Of a stretch of 64,000 nt of DNA, positions 49,143-59,278 are shown piece by piece; the first letter of the stretch is position 1, and each line of letters begins with the position of its first letter. The notes beneath the pieces were generated by a model. That model had not been told where the DNA came from and made no database searches. It saw only the letters and a program-made list of their open reading frames with translations. This stretch comes from Pyrinomonas sp040289685. Its GTDB lineage: Bacteria; Acidobacteriota; Blastocatellia; Pyrinomonadales; Pyrinomonadaceae. Where the stretch lies: the NCBI RefSeq assembly GCF_040289685.1, contig NZ_PSLQ01000005.1, forward strand, positions 1 to 64,000, read 5' to 3'. A program made the position numbers and the translations under genes.

Positions 49143-50039
49143 ATGCAACTCGAAACGCTCAAGATCTTTTGCGACTTGGTCGAGACGCGGAGCTTTTCGC
49201 AAGCGGCCGAGCGCAACTTGGTGACGCAATCGGCCGTCAGCCAGCAGGTGCGCGCGCTTGAAGAGAAGTTTCGGCGACGGTTGCTGGAACGCGTGCGCGG
49301 GCGGCGCGATATCCGTTTGACGGAGGCGGGCGAAGTCTTCTACGAAGAGAGCCGCAAGGTGCTCGCGGCGTACGAGAATCTGGAAGAGCGGATGCGTTCT
49401 TTGACCGGAAGCGTCAGCGGCACGGTGCGCGTCGCCACCGTTTACAGCGTCGGGTTGCATGAGCTTCCGCCGGTGGTTCGACGCTTCATGACGCTTTTCC
49501 CGGAGGCCAAAATAGATCTCGAATACAGCCGGACGACGCGCATCGTGCGCGATGTGTTGAACGGTGCAGTCGATCTCGGCATCGTCGCCTATCCGGAGAA
49601 GAAACGCGGCCTTGAAGTGGTTCCGTTGCAAGGGGACCGTTTGGTGCTCATCTGCCCGCCGGGCCATCCATTGGCGAAAAAGCGCACGGTGAGCGCCAAA
49701 GATCTCGACGGCGAGGGTTTCATCCTCTTCGAGCGCGACATCCCGACACGACGCGCGACAGACCGCATTCTGCGGTCCTACGGCGTTTCGGTCCGGCGCG
49801 TGGTCGAGTTCGATAACATCGAGACGATCAAACGTGCCGTTGAAGTCGGCATGGGGTTAGCGATTGTGCCTCGTCCGAGCGTGCTCGACGAACAGCGAAG
49901 CGGACAATTGGCCGTGGTGGCGCTGGCCGAGCCGGAGTGGAAACGCTCGGTCGGGATCATCTACCGCAGCGACCGCGCGTTGAGCACAGTGGCGAAAAAG
50001 TTCATCGAGCTGTTGGTGGCGGAGCAGGGGGCGAAGTAG
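49143..50039 (+). CDS. LysR-family transcriptional regulator
   Basis: 298 residues. The N-terminal winged helix (FCDLVETRSFSQAAERNLVT then QSAVSQQVRALEEKF) is followed by the periplasmic-binding-like effector domain. It is divergent from the sdh operon, which suggests that it controls respiration or the TCA cycle, much as CcpC controls aconitase in Bacillus. CysL/CbbR-like roles are also possible. ATG 49143 follows AAGGG by 2 bases. Confidence 0.92.
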   Translation: MQLETLKIFCDLVETRSFSQAAERNLVTQSAVSQQVRALEEKFRRRLLERVRGRRDIRLTEAGEVFYEESRKVLAAYENLEERMRSLTGSVSGTVRVATVYSVGLHELPPVVRRFMTLFPEAKIDLEYSRTTRIVRDVLNGAVDLGIVAYPEKKRGLEVVPLQGDRLVLICPPGHPLAKKRTVSAKDLDGEGFILFERDIPTRRATDRILRSYGVSVRRVVEFDNIETIKRAVEVGMGLAIVPRPSVLDEQRSGQLAVVALAEPEWKRSVGIIYRSDRALSTVAKKFIELLVAEQGAK

Positions 50040-50176
50040 AATCTTCAACGTAAGGAGCGAGCGCGCGGTCGAGCGCCGCCCGCGTTGAGCAAAGAGACGC
50101 TCATGATCGCGCACGCCGAACCGCACGCGCGGGCGTGTCGGCTAGCGGGTCAAGCAGCGAAACGGAGGTACGAGAC

Positions 50177-51196
50177 ATGGATTTCTTCCCGCTTTTTCTC
50201 CTCTTCTTTCTGGCCATTTCCGCCTTGGTGATCGCTTCCAAAACGATCAAGATCGTGCCGCAGGCGACCGTCATGTTGATCGAAAGGTTGGGCCGGTTCA
50301 GTCGGTTGGCGACCAGCGGCTTGAACGTCATCGTCCCGTTTCTGGACCGGCCGCGCGCCGTTTACTGGACTGGGACGCGCTCCGGCCTTACTTCCATCGA
50401 CCTGCGCGAGCAGTTCATCGATCTGCCGCCGCAGCCCGTGATCACGCGCGATAACGTGACGATCCACGTCGATTCGGTCGTCTATTGGCAGATCACCGAT
50501 CCGATCAAGGCCGTTTACGAAGTAGCTGATTTGGTCGGCGCGATCATCCAGTTGACCATCACCGGCATGCGCTCCGTGATCGGCGAAATGGACTTGGATC
50601 ACACGCTTTCGTCGCGCGAGCAGATCAATTCGAAGCTGCGCGTCATACTCGATGAAGCGACCGATAAGTGGGGCGTCAAAGTGACGCGCGTCGATGTCAA
50701 GAACATCTCGCCGCCCGAAGACGTGCGCGTGACGATGGAAAAACAGATGACCGCCGAACGCAACCGACGCGCGCTCGTGCTTCAAGCCGAAGGCGAAAAG
50801 CAGGCGGCCATCGCGCGCGCCGAGGGCGAAAAGCAAGCGGCGATCACGCGCGCCGAGGGCGAAAAGGAGGCCGCTATTCTGCAAGCCGAAGGTGCTGCGC
50901 AAGCCCGTCTGCGTGCTGCCGCCGCAGAGGCCGAAGCCATCGCGCGCATTTCGCAATCCCTGCTCGGACAGGGAGACCCATCGCACTACTTGTTGACCAC
51001 GCGCTACATCGAGAGCCTGAAAGAGATGGCGCGCGCCAACAATTCAAAAGTGATCTTCATGCCGGTTGAAACGGCCAGCGTGTTGTCAAGCGTCGGAGCG
51101 ATCAAAGAGGTCTTCACCGAGACCGGCGAAAAACGGGATGAAGAAGAGACCACAGCCGCGCTCCCGCCAGGACGCACGCGCCAACTGCCCCGCTGA
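50177..51196 (+). CDS. SPFH/band 7 membrane protein (paraslipin/QmcA-like)
   Basis: 339 residues. One N-terminal membrane helix (FFPLFLLFFLAISALVIAS) precedes the SPFH domain (about 25-200) with GLNVIVPFLDR and ITRDNVTIHVDSVVYWQ. A coiled-coil tail follows containing three near-perfect tandem units AEGEKQAAI-R plus a fourth diverged one. Such proteins form membrane microdomain cages around proteases. ATG 50177 has GGAGGT 7 bases upstream; the frame is open to 50135. No NfeD partner is adjacent. Confidence 0.92.
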   Translation: MDFFPLFLLFFLAISALVIASKTIKIVPQATVMLIERLGRFSRLATSGLNVIVPFLDRPRAVYWTGTRSGLTSIDLREQFIDLPPQPVITRDNVTIHVDSVVYWQITDPIKAVYEVADLVGAIIQLTITGMRSVIGEMDLDHTLSSREQINSKLRVILDEATDKWGVKVTRVDVKNISPPEDVRVTMEKQMTAERNRRALVLQAEGEKQAAIARAEGEKQAAITRAEGEKEAAILQAEGAAQARLRAAAAEAEAIARISQSLLGQGDPSHYLLTTRYIESLKEMARANNSKVIFMPVETASVLSSVGAIKEVFTETGEKRDEEETTAALPPGRTRQLPR

Positions 51197-51319
51197 TGAA
51201 TTGAATCAGTCGGGCGTTGACGGCGAGCAAAGTCTCAGTCAACCATCTCACGGCTCGTAGCCGAGGGGAGGAGCCGCCGGGAAAGGATTGGTGGCAGTAC
51301 GTTCATCACAGAGGACCCC

Positions 51320-51514
51320 GTGTGCGCGCGCACGACATCCGATCTTTCCGTCGGTTACGATCTCGCGAGGTCCTCGTCGCGTCGCCTTCGCCTGCAACTC
51401 GACGCGCTCAATCTGACGAACCGCATTGGTTTGTACAACTTCCTTTCGGTCTTCGGCGGAACCAACTACGCGCCGCCGCGCTCCTTCAACGCGCAACTCA
51501 GATGCCTGTTTTGA
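51320..51514 (+). pseudogene. C-terminal fragment of a TonB-dependent receptor
   Basis: About 60 codons read as the end of an outer-membrane barrel: DLSVGYDL, LRLQLDALNLTNRIGLYNFL, then FNAQLRCLF with a terminal Phe. This is the usual final strands and plug-distal turn of TonB receptors (DALNLTNR and a C-terminal aromatic). There is no upstream barrel, plug or start; it is the stump of a deleted gene. The rest of 51197-51535 is featureless. Confidence 0.55.
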
Positions 51515-51535
51515 AGCGAGCGGGCCGTTCGATGG

Positions 51536-52150
51536 TTAAACTTCATGGCCCAAGTCGAACGAGGCGAGCGAGGTGTAACGTGAGCCTTCGGGGCGAAGCT
51601 CGCTGCGCATGATGACGACCTCTCGAACGGTGAAACGCCGACTCTCGATCGCCGTCTCCAGATGGAGGGCGAGGAGCGGCGGCGCTTGCGTGCGAAGTCG
51701 CGCGATGGTGACGTGCGGATGAAAGGATTTGGTCTCCGGCGGAAAGCCCTGTTTGCGACACTCCGCTTCGAGCTTTTGTTGCAACGCGGCGAGTCGTCCG
51801 GTCGGATCGTTCAGGCCGATCCAGAGCACGCGTGCTGGTCCACGCGGCGGAAAGACTCCTGGTCCGCCCAATTGTAGTTCGAAGGACGCGATTCGTTCGG
51901 TCGCTCTTTGGACGGCGAGCGCCAGCGCCGACAGCCGCGTCGTCTCGATCTCGCCCAAGAACTTGAGCGTCAGATGAAGTTTCTCGCTCGCTTCCCACCG
52001 CGCTGCCGTTCCATACGCAGACGAACGCAGCTTTTCGCTTCGGGCCGCGATGAGCGCGCGCAACTCGGCGGGAAGCTCGATGGCGCAAAAGAGGCGCGCT
52101 CGTTCCGTGTGGTTTGCGCGCGATCCTTTCGGTCTGTCCGTTGCTCTCAT
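51536..52150 (-). CDS. thpR: RNA 2',3'-cyclic 3'-phosphodiesterase (ThpR/LigT family)
   Basis: 204 residues of the 2H phosphoesterase fold. Two HxTx motifs are present: HLTL at 59-62 and HVTI at 146-149. The FCAIELP opening and PPRGPARVLWIGL are family-typical. It hydrolyses 2',3'-cyclic phosphates on RNA ends and ligates in vitro. It starts at ATG 52150 with no clear ribosome binding site. It is downstream of the acylase on the same strand. Confidence 0.92.
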   Translation of the reverse strand: MRATDRPKGSRANHTERARLFCAIELPAELRALIAARSEKLRSSAYGTAARWEASEKLHLTLKFLGEIETTRLSALALAVQRATERIASFELQLGGPGVFPPRGPARVLWIGLNDPTGRLAALQQKLEAECRKQGFPPETKSFHPHVTIARLRTQAPPLLALHLETAIESRRFTVREVVIMRSELRPEGSRYTSLASFDLGHEV

Positions 52151-52238
52151 TGTGCGCGAGAGACCTCAGAGTTCAGGGCTCGGAACGCAGAACTAGGAGA
52201 AGCATCCGCCGCCGTTCTCTTACGCGAGAAGGATCCAT

Positions 52239-53828
52239 TTATTTCCCGTTCGCTGTCGTCAACGGGGAGAACACCGTGACGAGTTTCGACATGGCAGCGA
52301 TGGCTTCGGCGGAGAAGGGGAAAGCGCTCGGGCGCGCGGCGAGCCATTCTTCGAGTTGATCTTTCCAGTGTGCGCTTGATGGAGCGCCCGATTCGCCGAG
52401 CGCGATCCCTTGTCGCGTCCGATCCCAATCGCTCGCATCGGCGATGAAGCGCATCGAGACGCCCGCTCCGACGTTGATCGTCGCGATCAATCCGTTGCCG
52501 CTACCGCGTTGCGGCACAGGGGGGATGGCGAACGCCTGTCCGATCAACGGGATGGAGGCGAGCGGATGTGGAAAGCGGGCTTGAGCGTAGCGCCCCCAAG
52601 TCCATGCGTTTTCGTCTTGGCCCAAACGCGCGATCAGCGCCCGACGTGCATCGTCGTAGCAGGCGCGCACCAGTTCTCGATAGGTTTTGAATTCGCTGGG
52701 CAACCATTCCGCCGGACGTTCCACGATCAATCGGTCGAGCAAGGTCGCCTCGTTGCCCCAACGGAAATCGCGCGCACGCTCCGGTCCGATCGCTGCGGCG
52801 ATGATGCGCTGACGAAAAGCTTGCTTCATTTCGGCGACGAGCGGCGCGGCGCGCGAAGCGGGCTCGAGCTTGCCATCCCAACTGGCGAGCGTGTCAGCGG
52901 CGCGCTTCGTCGCCTCATCGGTAGCATAGTCACGGAGCAGCGTTGCGGCTTCGCGCGCAAACAGGTGCCCGCCGATGGAATAAGTGTCGCCTTGAATCCG
53001 TTCGAAGTCCTCTATGCTCAATTTGCTTTTGGCGGTCAGCAGTTCGTATATCCGGCGAGAACGGTATGGCGCGGACCAATTGTGCGTCAAATGGTACGGA
53101 TAATCTTGGCCGACGACGCGGCTATTGGCCGTAACGATCACACCCGAAGGCGGGTCGAAAACATGCGGCAACTTTTCAAACGGAATATAGTCGATCCATT
53201 CGCCCTCGTCGGTCGCTCCGTCGTACGGCAAGCTGCCATCGCCTGAACGGCGGATGGGGATCATGCCAGCCCCGTAGTAACCGATGTGACCGTTGACATC
53301 GGCGTAAACGAAGTTCTGAGTCGGGCCGCGATACTGACGCAAAGCGGCGCAGAATTCGGCCCAGTTGCGCGCTCGGTTGAGCCGGTAAAAGGCTTCGAAC
53401 TCAATGGCGTTCGGATCGAGAGCGGTCCATCGCAGGGCGTAGCGTTCGTCACCGCGCTCGATAATGATCGGTCCATGGCGCGTGACGGCCACCTCTTGGA
53501 CCACGACATCCGTCGCTGTATCGGTGAAGTTGCGCCTGACTTTGATCTCCTCGCGGCGCATCTCGGCAACTTGCCAGCCTCGCGGCGTCTGGTAGCGTCG
53601 CGGGTCGGCGCGGTCGAACTTCTCGCGGTAAAGGTCTTGTACGTCTGGACCGAGGTTGGTTGCGCCCCATGCGATGCGTTCGTTGTGGCCCAGAATGACG
53701 CCCGGCGCGCCCGGCGCCGTCACCCCGGCCACGCGCATGCCCGGGGCGGATAGGTGAACCATGTGCCAGATGGAAGGCGCGGACGCGGGTAGGTGCGGAT
53801 CGTTGGCGAGCAGCGGTTGCCCGCTCAT
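52239..53828 (-). pseudogene. penicillin acylase family protein, C-terminal (beta chain) part
   Basis: The second frame of a broken or split Ntn hydrolase. From ATG 53828 it encodes SGQPLLANDPHLPASAPSIW, the region directly after the catalytic serine in the family, and continues through NFVYADVNGHIGYYGAG, VTANSRVVG and GGHLFARE to the end. It is about 529 residues. The open frame extends upstream to 54188 but that part is out of phase with the family. It could be translated separately through the ATGA overlap, or the gene may carry a single-base deletion. Confidence 0.75.
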
Positions 53829-54685
53829 CGTGCGCCCGCCACGACCCAGTTGTTGCTTGCGGCAAGATCCTCGACGTACAGCCCGACTCTTTCGAGCGCG
53901 CGCCGGTCCAGCTCCATCGCGCGCTTCATCTCGGCCAGCACCGATGGGCTCACGGAAGCGGACGTGTGGGCCACTTCGATGCGGCTCGATTGCTCGAACG
54001 CGGGCCGTCCACGCCGTTGATCGCTCCCGACGATGATGACGTCGAGCGGCGACGCGCTTGGCAGCAACTGGCGACGCTTCTCTGCTGGAAGATCGAGCAG
54101 CGAGGCCCGCATCAGGTCCAGTTGCCAAGTCGTCGAGAGGACTTCGGCGAATATCTTCCCAACGACGATCGAGTCGGTTGGTTGCCACGCGCGCGGGCGA
54201 TAACGCAAGAGGCGAAATTCTGCCGGAAGTTGTTCTTCGGTAAGCGACGCGATCAAAGCGTTGACGCCGCGCGCATAAGCTTCAAGGGCGCGGCGCGTTT
54301 CAGGCGACGCCTTGGCGTAAGCCGCTTCGGCCAGCGATGCGAAGCCATACAGTCTTCGGCGTTTGTCCTCTTCGAGCGTCGTTTTGCCGAAGATCTCCGA
54401 TAACTCGCCGCGCGCCGTGCGCCGCAGCAGGTCCATCTGCCACAACCTATCGCTCGCCGTCACGTAGCCTTGCGCGAAGTACAGATCATCTTCGGTTTGG
54501 GCTTCGATGTATGGAATGCCGCGCCCATCGCGACGCAGGCTTACGCGCGCTTGCAGTCCCGGCAACTGCAACAGGCGCGGCAGCTCGAGCACGTCGTTTT
54601 GTCGGACATCTTGCGCGCCGAGCGCATGGGCGATCAACAGAACTGTAACGGGGGCGATCAGAGCAACCGCTGCTTTTTTCACCAT
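53825..54685 (-). pseudogene. penicillin acylase family protein, N-terminal (alpha chain) part with catalytic Ser
   Basis: 286 residues with a signal peptide (ending near ALGAQ). The alpha-chain pattern RRDGRGIPYIEAQTEDDLYF, then QGYVTASDRLWQMDLLRR and GELSEIFG, is clear. It ends LAASNNWVVAGAR then TGA. S277 of SNNWVV is the expected N-terminal nucleophile of the beta chain after self-cleavage. The stop comes nine residues later, and the family sequence continues in the -1 frame. A 1-base deletion or sequencing error is the simplest reading. Confidence 0.78.
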
Positions 54686-54910
54686 TTGACCTCGAACCAG
54701 CAGAGTTCAAACGAGATCTTCGGATGATAAACAATCGCGTGTCTCCTCGACAATAGCCCTAATAGCCCTAGGTCGCTTGCCTTCAGGTGCGAATTCGGCA
54801 CCTTCCCGCAATCGATTCAAGGCTGACGCGGCGATCCGGAATGTTCGATTCGGTCCCTTCGCTCGCTTCGCCCGTTGACTGTAAGCACTGCCGTTCCTGC
54901 CAAGCGCATT

Positions 54911-55804
54911 TCAATTCAACTCGGCACGGATCCAGAGCGGCCAATGATCGGAGTAATCTATGCGGCGCGCGATGCCCCAAGCTGTGGGTTTGAAACCGCG
55001 CAACCAGATCCAATCTAGCTTAAGGTCTAGCATCTTCAGCCCGAGCGTTGTGAACTGCCAAGTCGGTTGATCGTCGGCAAACGGCGTCGCAAACCCCGCT
55101 TGCTCGAAGAGACGGCGCGTGCCTTTGATCGCGGCGACTTCAGCCGTGTTGAAATCGCCGAGCACGATGGCTCGGTTGATCGGCGAACGTCGTTCGAGGT
55201 CTTTCAAGATGGTGCGCAATTGCTCCATCTTCTGCCAAACTTCAATGCGCGTCTCCGAGTGAACGACGTAGACGCGCACCGAACGGTCGGGCGCGAGTTG
55301 AACCGTCGCTCCCAGCGCGACGCGACGCCGTGCGCGCGGACCTGGGTGCGGCAGTACGAGCCTTTCGATCTCGGTCAGCGGATAAGGGCTGAACAGGGCT
55401 ACGCCCGTCTCCTCTTCTGTGACATCAGCCGCTTGTGGCGGCGCGGCCCAAGCGTAGTTCATTCCGAGCCTTTCCGCTATCAAGCGCGCCGTGTTGGTGT
55501 AGGCACTGCGCTTCTTTCGGCGATCGACTTCCTGTAATCCGATGATCTGTGCGCTGCCGATCTCGACATCGGTTTGAAGAAGACGAATGATCTCTTCCAA
55601 TTCCTGGCCGCTGCGCCAGCGTATGTTGTACGAAACGATCTTGATTTCGCGCGGCACGCGTGGCGCGGGCGTGCGCGCAAGCGCTCCCGTTTCGAGCAGC
55701 GCCGCGTCGTCGCCCCAAGTCGAAGAGAACCAAATGGATTCCGCGCCGGAGCGGAGAAAAAGCGCCGCAATGAGGATGCAAGCGAAACCCAGACTGCACC
55801 GCAT
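54911..55804 (-). CDS. exported endonuclease/exonuclease/phosphatase family protein
   Basis: 297 residues with an N-terminal hydrophobic signal or anchor (CSLGFACILIAALFL). EEP-fold motifs are SYNIRW, GLQEVD, EETGVALFS, VLGDFNT and YSDHWPL. The family includes phosphodiesterases acting on nucleic acids, lipids or inositol phosphates; the substrate is not set by sequence. The final Asp-His pair (SDHWPL) and Glu (QEVD) are intact. It lies upstream of the acylase on the same strand with about 225 bases between. Confidence 0.87.
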   Translation of the reverse strand: MRCSLGFACILIAALFLRSGAESIWFSSTWGDDAALLETGALARTPAPRVPREIKIVSYNIRWRSGQELEEIIRLLQTDVEIGSAQIIGLQEVDRRKKRSAYTNTARLIAERLGMNYAWAAPPQAADVTEEETGVALFSPYPLTEIERLVLPHPGPRARRRVALGATVQLAPDRSVRVYVVHSETRIEVWQKMEQLRTILKDLERRSPINRAIVLGDFNTAEVAAIKGTRRLFEQAGFATPFADDQPTWQFTTLGLKMLDLKLDWIWLRGFKPTAWGIARRIDYSDHWPLWIRAELN

Positions 55805-56000
55805 AACGACACAAATTCTAACGCCAAAAGCGGAAGAGCGGAACTACCGCTGGATGCTTGCGGAGCGAATCTTTCGGCGCCCTTCAGGGATGTTGGAAGC
55901 GATGTTGCAAAACGATGATCTGGCGTCGCTTTCACAACAGAACCTCAGCCTCTCGCCACGCGAAGACCGCGATGAGGCATCCATCGTCGAGCCAAGCGCG

Positions 56001-56930
56001 TCACTGCGACGTCGCGTCATCAGATGAATAGGGCACTTCGCCGGCGATGAAGCGCGCTGCTTTGGGCAACACACGATAGCGGCACTCGCGCGTTTCGAAC
56101 ACCTCGCCGTCCGTGTTCACCTTGACTGCGCGCGCGAACTCCATTCTCAGTTCGTGCGCCTTGAAATAGTGGACGCGTTCTTCTTCTACATGGTCGCCGC
56201 TCGACACGCGCGTCAGCAAGCCGATGAAATCGAGCGTCGGCATCGCTTCGATGAGACAAACATCGAGAAGTCCGTCGTCGATGCGCGCATCGGGCGCGAT
56301 CATCCGCCCTCCGCCGATCAGACGCGAGTTGCAGACAGCGAACATCTGCATCGTGAGCGCGAAGGATTTCTCCTCTTCGATGATCTGCACGCTCGTTTCG
56401 ACCGGATCGTAGTCGAAGAGCACTTGCGCGCCGCCGACCAAGTAAGCGAGCTTGCCAGCTAAGCTTTTCAAGCGCGGATCGACGGCATCGGAGACTTCGG
56501 CGATGAACCCGCCCGCCGAGACGTTGACGAAGAATCTGTCGTTCAATTGTCCGACATCGACTTCAACGGTGCGTCCGGCAAGCAAGATGTCGAGCGTCGT
56601 CGGCACGTCCTCAGGCAACCCGAGGGCGACGGCGAAATCGTTGCCCGTTCCGAGCGGTATCAAGCCGAAGATGACGCCGGTTGAAGTTTCGTCAAGACGC
56701 ATGACGCCGTTGAGGACTTCGTTCAACGTCCCATCGCCGCCAGCGATGAACAAATGGGTGCAACCTTGTTCGACGGCGCGCGCGGCGGCTTGCATCGCAT
56801 CGCCCGCGCCGGTGGTCATCACGATGTCAAGATCGAGGAACTTCTGCCGCAGACTCTGATTGATCGTTTGCAAGTAGTCTGGAGCGGAATCTGTCCCGGA
56901 GACCGGATTGACTATCAGTTTAGCTTTCAT
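56001..56930 (-). CDS. diacylglycerol/lipid kinase family protein (paralog 2)
   Basis: About 309 residues of the DAGK catalytic family. It has IAGGDGTLNEV and IPLGTGNDFA, both canonical here, unlike the GTGGD of the paralog at 4984. It phosphorylates a lipid such as diacylglycerol. The start may be ATG 56930, where homology begins (MKAKLIVNPVSG), or ATG 56966. Neither has a well-spaced ribosome binding site. It lies between two unrelated genes. Confidence 0.9.
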   Translation of the reverse strand: MKAKLIVNPVSGTDSAPDYLQTINQSLRQKFLDLDIVMTTGAGDAMQAAARAVEQGCTHLFIAGGDGTLNEVLNGVMRLDETSTGVIFGLIPLGTGNDFAVALGLPEDVPTTLDILLAGRTVEVDVGQLNDRFFVNVSAGGFIAEVSDAVDPRLKSLAGKLAYLVGGAQVLFDYDPVETSVQIIEEEKSFALTMQMFAVCNSRLIGGGRMIAPDARIDDGLLDVCLIEAMPTLDFIGLLTRVSSGDHVEEERVHYFKAHELRMEFARAVKVNTDGEVFETRECRYRVLPKAARFIAGEVPYSSDDATSQ

Positions 56931-57084
56931 CCTCGTATGAACTTTCGACGCTTCGCGCATCGCCACAGCTCGATCCGCGCCTTAGATCGAGCTGTGATCG
57001 GTACAGCGACGCGCCGCAAAGGGATTGAATCAAAGGGCACGCGCTGCGCTTTATCCGCAGGTCAACCTACGACAGCGCAATCTT

Positions 57085-57837
57085 TCAAAGCTCGATTTCG
57101 AGTCCATCGTCGGCGAGCCTAAGACCGTTGATCGCGTTCGTCTCGGCGTCATCCCATTCAGGGTAGAGGTGAACCAACACCGTTTTGTCCGCGCCGGCAC
57201 GCTTTGCGATCTCAGCGGCTTCGTTGAACTCCAGATGCGTGGCGACGGGTTTATCGCGCCGAAACGAGCATTCGATGATGAGCAACGATGCTCCTTGCGC
57301 TTCGGTCGCCAACTTTTCGTCGAAACCCGTATCGGAGGTGTAAACGACGATGCGCCCGCGCTCGTCGGTCAAGCGTAAGCCGAGGCTTTCGTCGGTATGC
57401 GGCGTTTTGAACGCGCGCGCCGTGAGTTGTGGGCCAATCTCGAACTCTTCGTCTGGTTTGACTTCGCGCACCTCGAGCGGAAAAGGCTGGTCCAGCAGAT
57501 CGTAGTCGTTGGCGCGGTCGAGTCGTTGGAGCAGGAGCGCCGTCCCGCGCGGACCGTAGATGACGAGCGGATGGCGGCGGGATTGGGTCTGCGGCGCGTA
57601 CTTGGTGCCGAAGAGAAAAGGAAGCAGGCCGCCGATGTGGTCCAAGTGAAAGTGGCTGAGCCAGATCGCCCCGAGATCCTCCCACGCGAGTCCGTGCGCG
57701 GCCATGCGATGAGCTGCATCCGCTCCGCAGTCGAGCAGCAGCGTGGTCTTTTCGGTGGCCAGCCAGTGGGCAGAGGCCGTGCGTTTCGGATGCGGCACGG
57801 AGGTGCCCGACCCCAGAATCACGATCTTCATCTTCAC
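57085..57837 (-). CDS. MBL-fold metallohydrolase, ribonuclease Z-like
   Basis: 250 residues. The metallo-beta-lactamase motif HFHLDH is at 62-67. The N-terminus ILGSGTSVPHPKRTASA and the later YTSDTGFDE and ECSF blocks match the RNase Z/arylsulfatase-like branch. It lacks the long exosite arm of tRNase Z, so a tRNA role is doubtful. ATG 57837 and 57831 are both possible starts. It is divergent from the aminotransferase. Confidence 0.87.
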   Translation of the reverse strand: MKMKIVILGSGTSVPHPKRTASAHWLATEKTTLLLDCGADAAHRMAAHGLAWEDLGAIWLSHFHLDHIGGLLPFLFGTKYAPQTQSRRHPLVIYGPRGTALLLQRLDRANDYDLLDQPFPLEVREVKPDEEFEIGPQLTARAFKTPHTDESLGLRLTDERGRIVVYTSDTGFDEKLATEAQGASLLIIECSFRRDKPVATHLEFNEAAEIAKRAGADKTVLVHLYPEWDDAETNAINGLRLADDGLEIEL

Positions 57838-57957
57838 TCTTTGATCGGTTTTCCGACTGCGGGAAAGTTAGCAAACCCCACGCGGCAGCGTCAACGCGAA
57901 ACGGTGCTTTTTGCCAGCCTCTTTCGGTACAATCGAGCGACACAAAGGAGAGGACAG

Positions 57958-59145
57958 ATGAGCGCTCTTGAGCCGAAAAAAGAGCACGTTTCGCGCAAGG
58001 CGGGCCTGTTCACCGAATCGGTCATTCGCGAGATGACGCGCGAAGCGATCAAGTACGGCGCGATCAATCTGGCCCAAGGCTTTCCGGACTTCGCCGCGCC
58101 CGAAGAGATCAAACGGGCGGCCATCGAAGCGATTGCCGGCGACGTCAATCAGTACGCCATCACGTGGGGGGCGCAACCTTTCCGCCAAGCGATCGCTGAC
58201 AAGGTTCGCTGGTCGTTGGGACTCGAAATCGATCCTGAAACGGAGATCACCGTTACGTGTGGTTCGACCGAAGGGATGATCGCGGCGATGCTGGCGACGG
58301 TCGATCCCGATGAAGAGGTGATCATCTTCGAGCCGTTCTATGAAAACTACGCGCCGGATGCGATCATTTCGGGGGCGCGTCCGCGCTACGTGCCGCTTCA
58401 TCCGCCGCGCTGGGAGTTCGATCCGGAGGAATTGCGTCGCGCCTTCAACCGTCGGACTAAAGCGATCATCCTCTGCAATCCGAACAACCCTACGGGCAAG
58501 GTCTTCACGCGCGAGGAGCTGGAGAGCATCGCCGCGTTCTGCCAAGAATACGACGCGCTCTGTTTGACTGATGAGATCTACGAGCACATCGTGTACGAGC
58601 CATGCGCGCATATCTCCATGGCGCAGATCGCTGGGATGCGCGAGCGAACGGTGATCGTCAACTCTTTGTCGAAGACCTATTCGGTAACCGGCTGGCGCGT
58701 CGGTTACTGCATCGCGCCGCCAAAGATCACCAGCGCGATTCGCAAGGTGCACGATTTTCTCACCGTCGGTGCCGCCGCTCCATTGCAAGCGGCTGGAACG
58801 GCGGCGATGCATCTGCCGCGCGAGTACTATGCCGCGTTGCGCCGCGATTACGCGCGCCGACGTGAACTGCTGCTCGGCGCGCTCGAAGAAGCCGGCTTCG
58901 GCGTCTGGCGTCCCGACGGCGCATACTACATCATGACCGACATCAGCCACTTTGGCTTCAGCAATGATATCGAGTTTGCGCGCGCTCTCGTGCGCGACGT
59001 GGGCGTCGCTTGCGTGCCTGGCTCCTCTTTCTACAGTCAACCTGCACGTGGAGCACAACAGGTGCGGTTCTGCTTTTGCAAAAAGGAAGAGACATTGCTC
59101 GCTGCTGCCGAGCGGTTGCATCGTTTGACGAAACGGGCGCGCTGA
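57958..59145 (+). CDS. class I/II pyridoxal-phosphate aminotransferase
   Basis: 395 residues of fold type I. The PLP lysine is K239 in SLSKTYSVTGWRVGY. NPNNPTGKVF, DEIYEH and the opening INLAQGFPDF point to the subgroup with methionine/kynurenine and aspartate-type aminotransferases. ATG 57958 has AAAGGAG 7 bases upstream; the longer frame to 57397 overlaps the MBL gene and is not used. A TACAAT at 57928-57933 could be its -10 box. Confidence 0.92.
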   Translation: MSALEPKKEHVSRKAGLFTESVIREMTREAIKYGAINLAQGFPDFAAPEEIKRAAIEAIAGDVNQYAITWGAQPFRQAIADKVRWSLGLEIDPETEITVTCGSTEGMIAAMLATVDPDEEVIIFEPFYENYAPDAIISGARPRYVPLHPPRWEFDPEELRRAFNRRTKAIILCNPNNPTGKVFTREELESIAAFCQEYDALCLTDEIYEHIVYEPCAHISMAQIAGMRERTVIVNSLSKTYSVTGWRVGYCIAPPKITSAIRKVHDFLTVGAAAPLQAAGTAAMHLPREYYAALRRDYARRRELLLGALEEAGFGVWRPDGAYYIMTDISHFGFSNDIEFARALVRDVGVACVPGSSFYSQPARGAQQVRFCFCKKEETLLAAAERLHRLTKRAR

Positions 59146-59278
59146 AAATGGCCTCCGATGGATTTCGCATAGAGCACGGGTCCGCTTTCGGATCTTGCGC
59201 TTGACGCATGGGGAATAGAGGCGCCCGATTCCGAAGAGAAGACGAGCCCTCTTCCGAAGAAAAGGATGGGTCTCCTCT

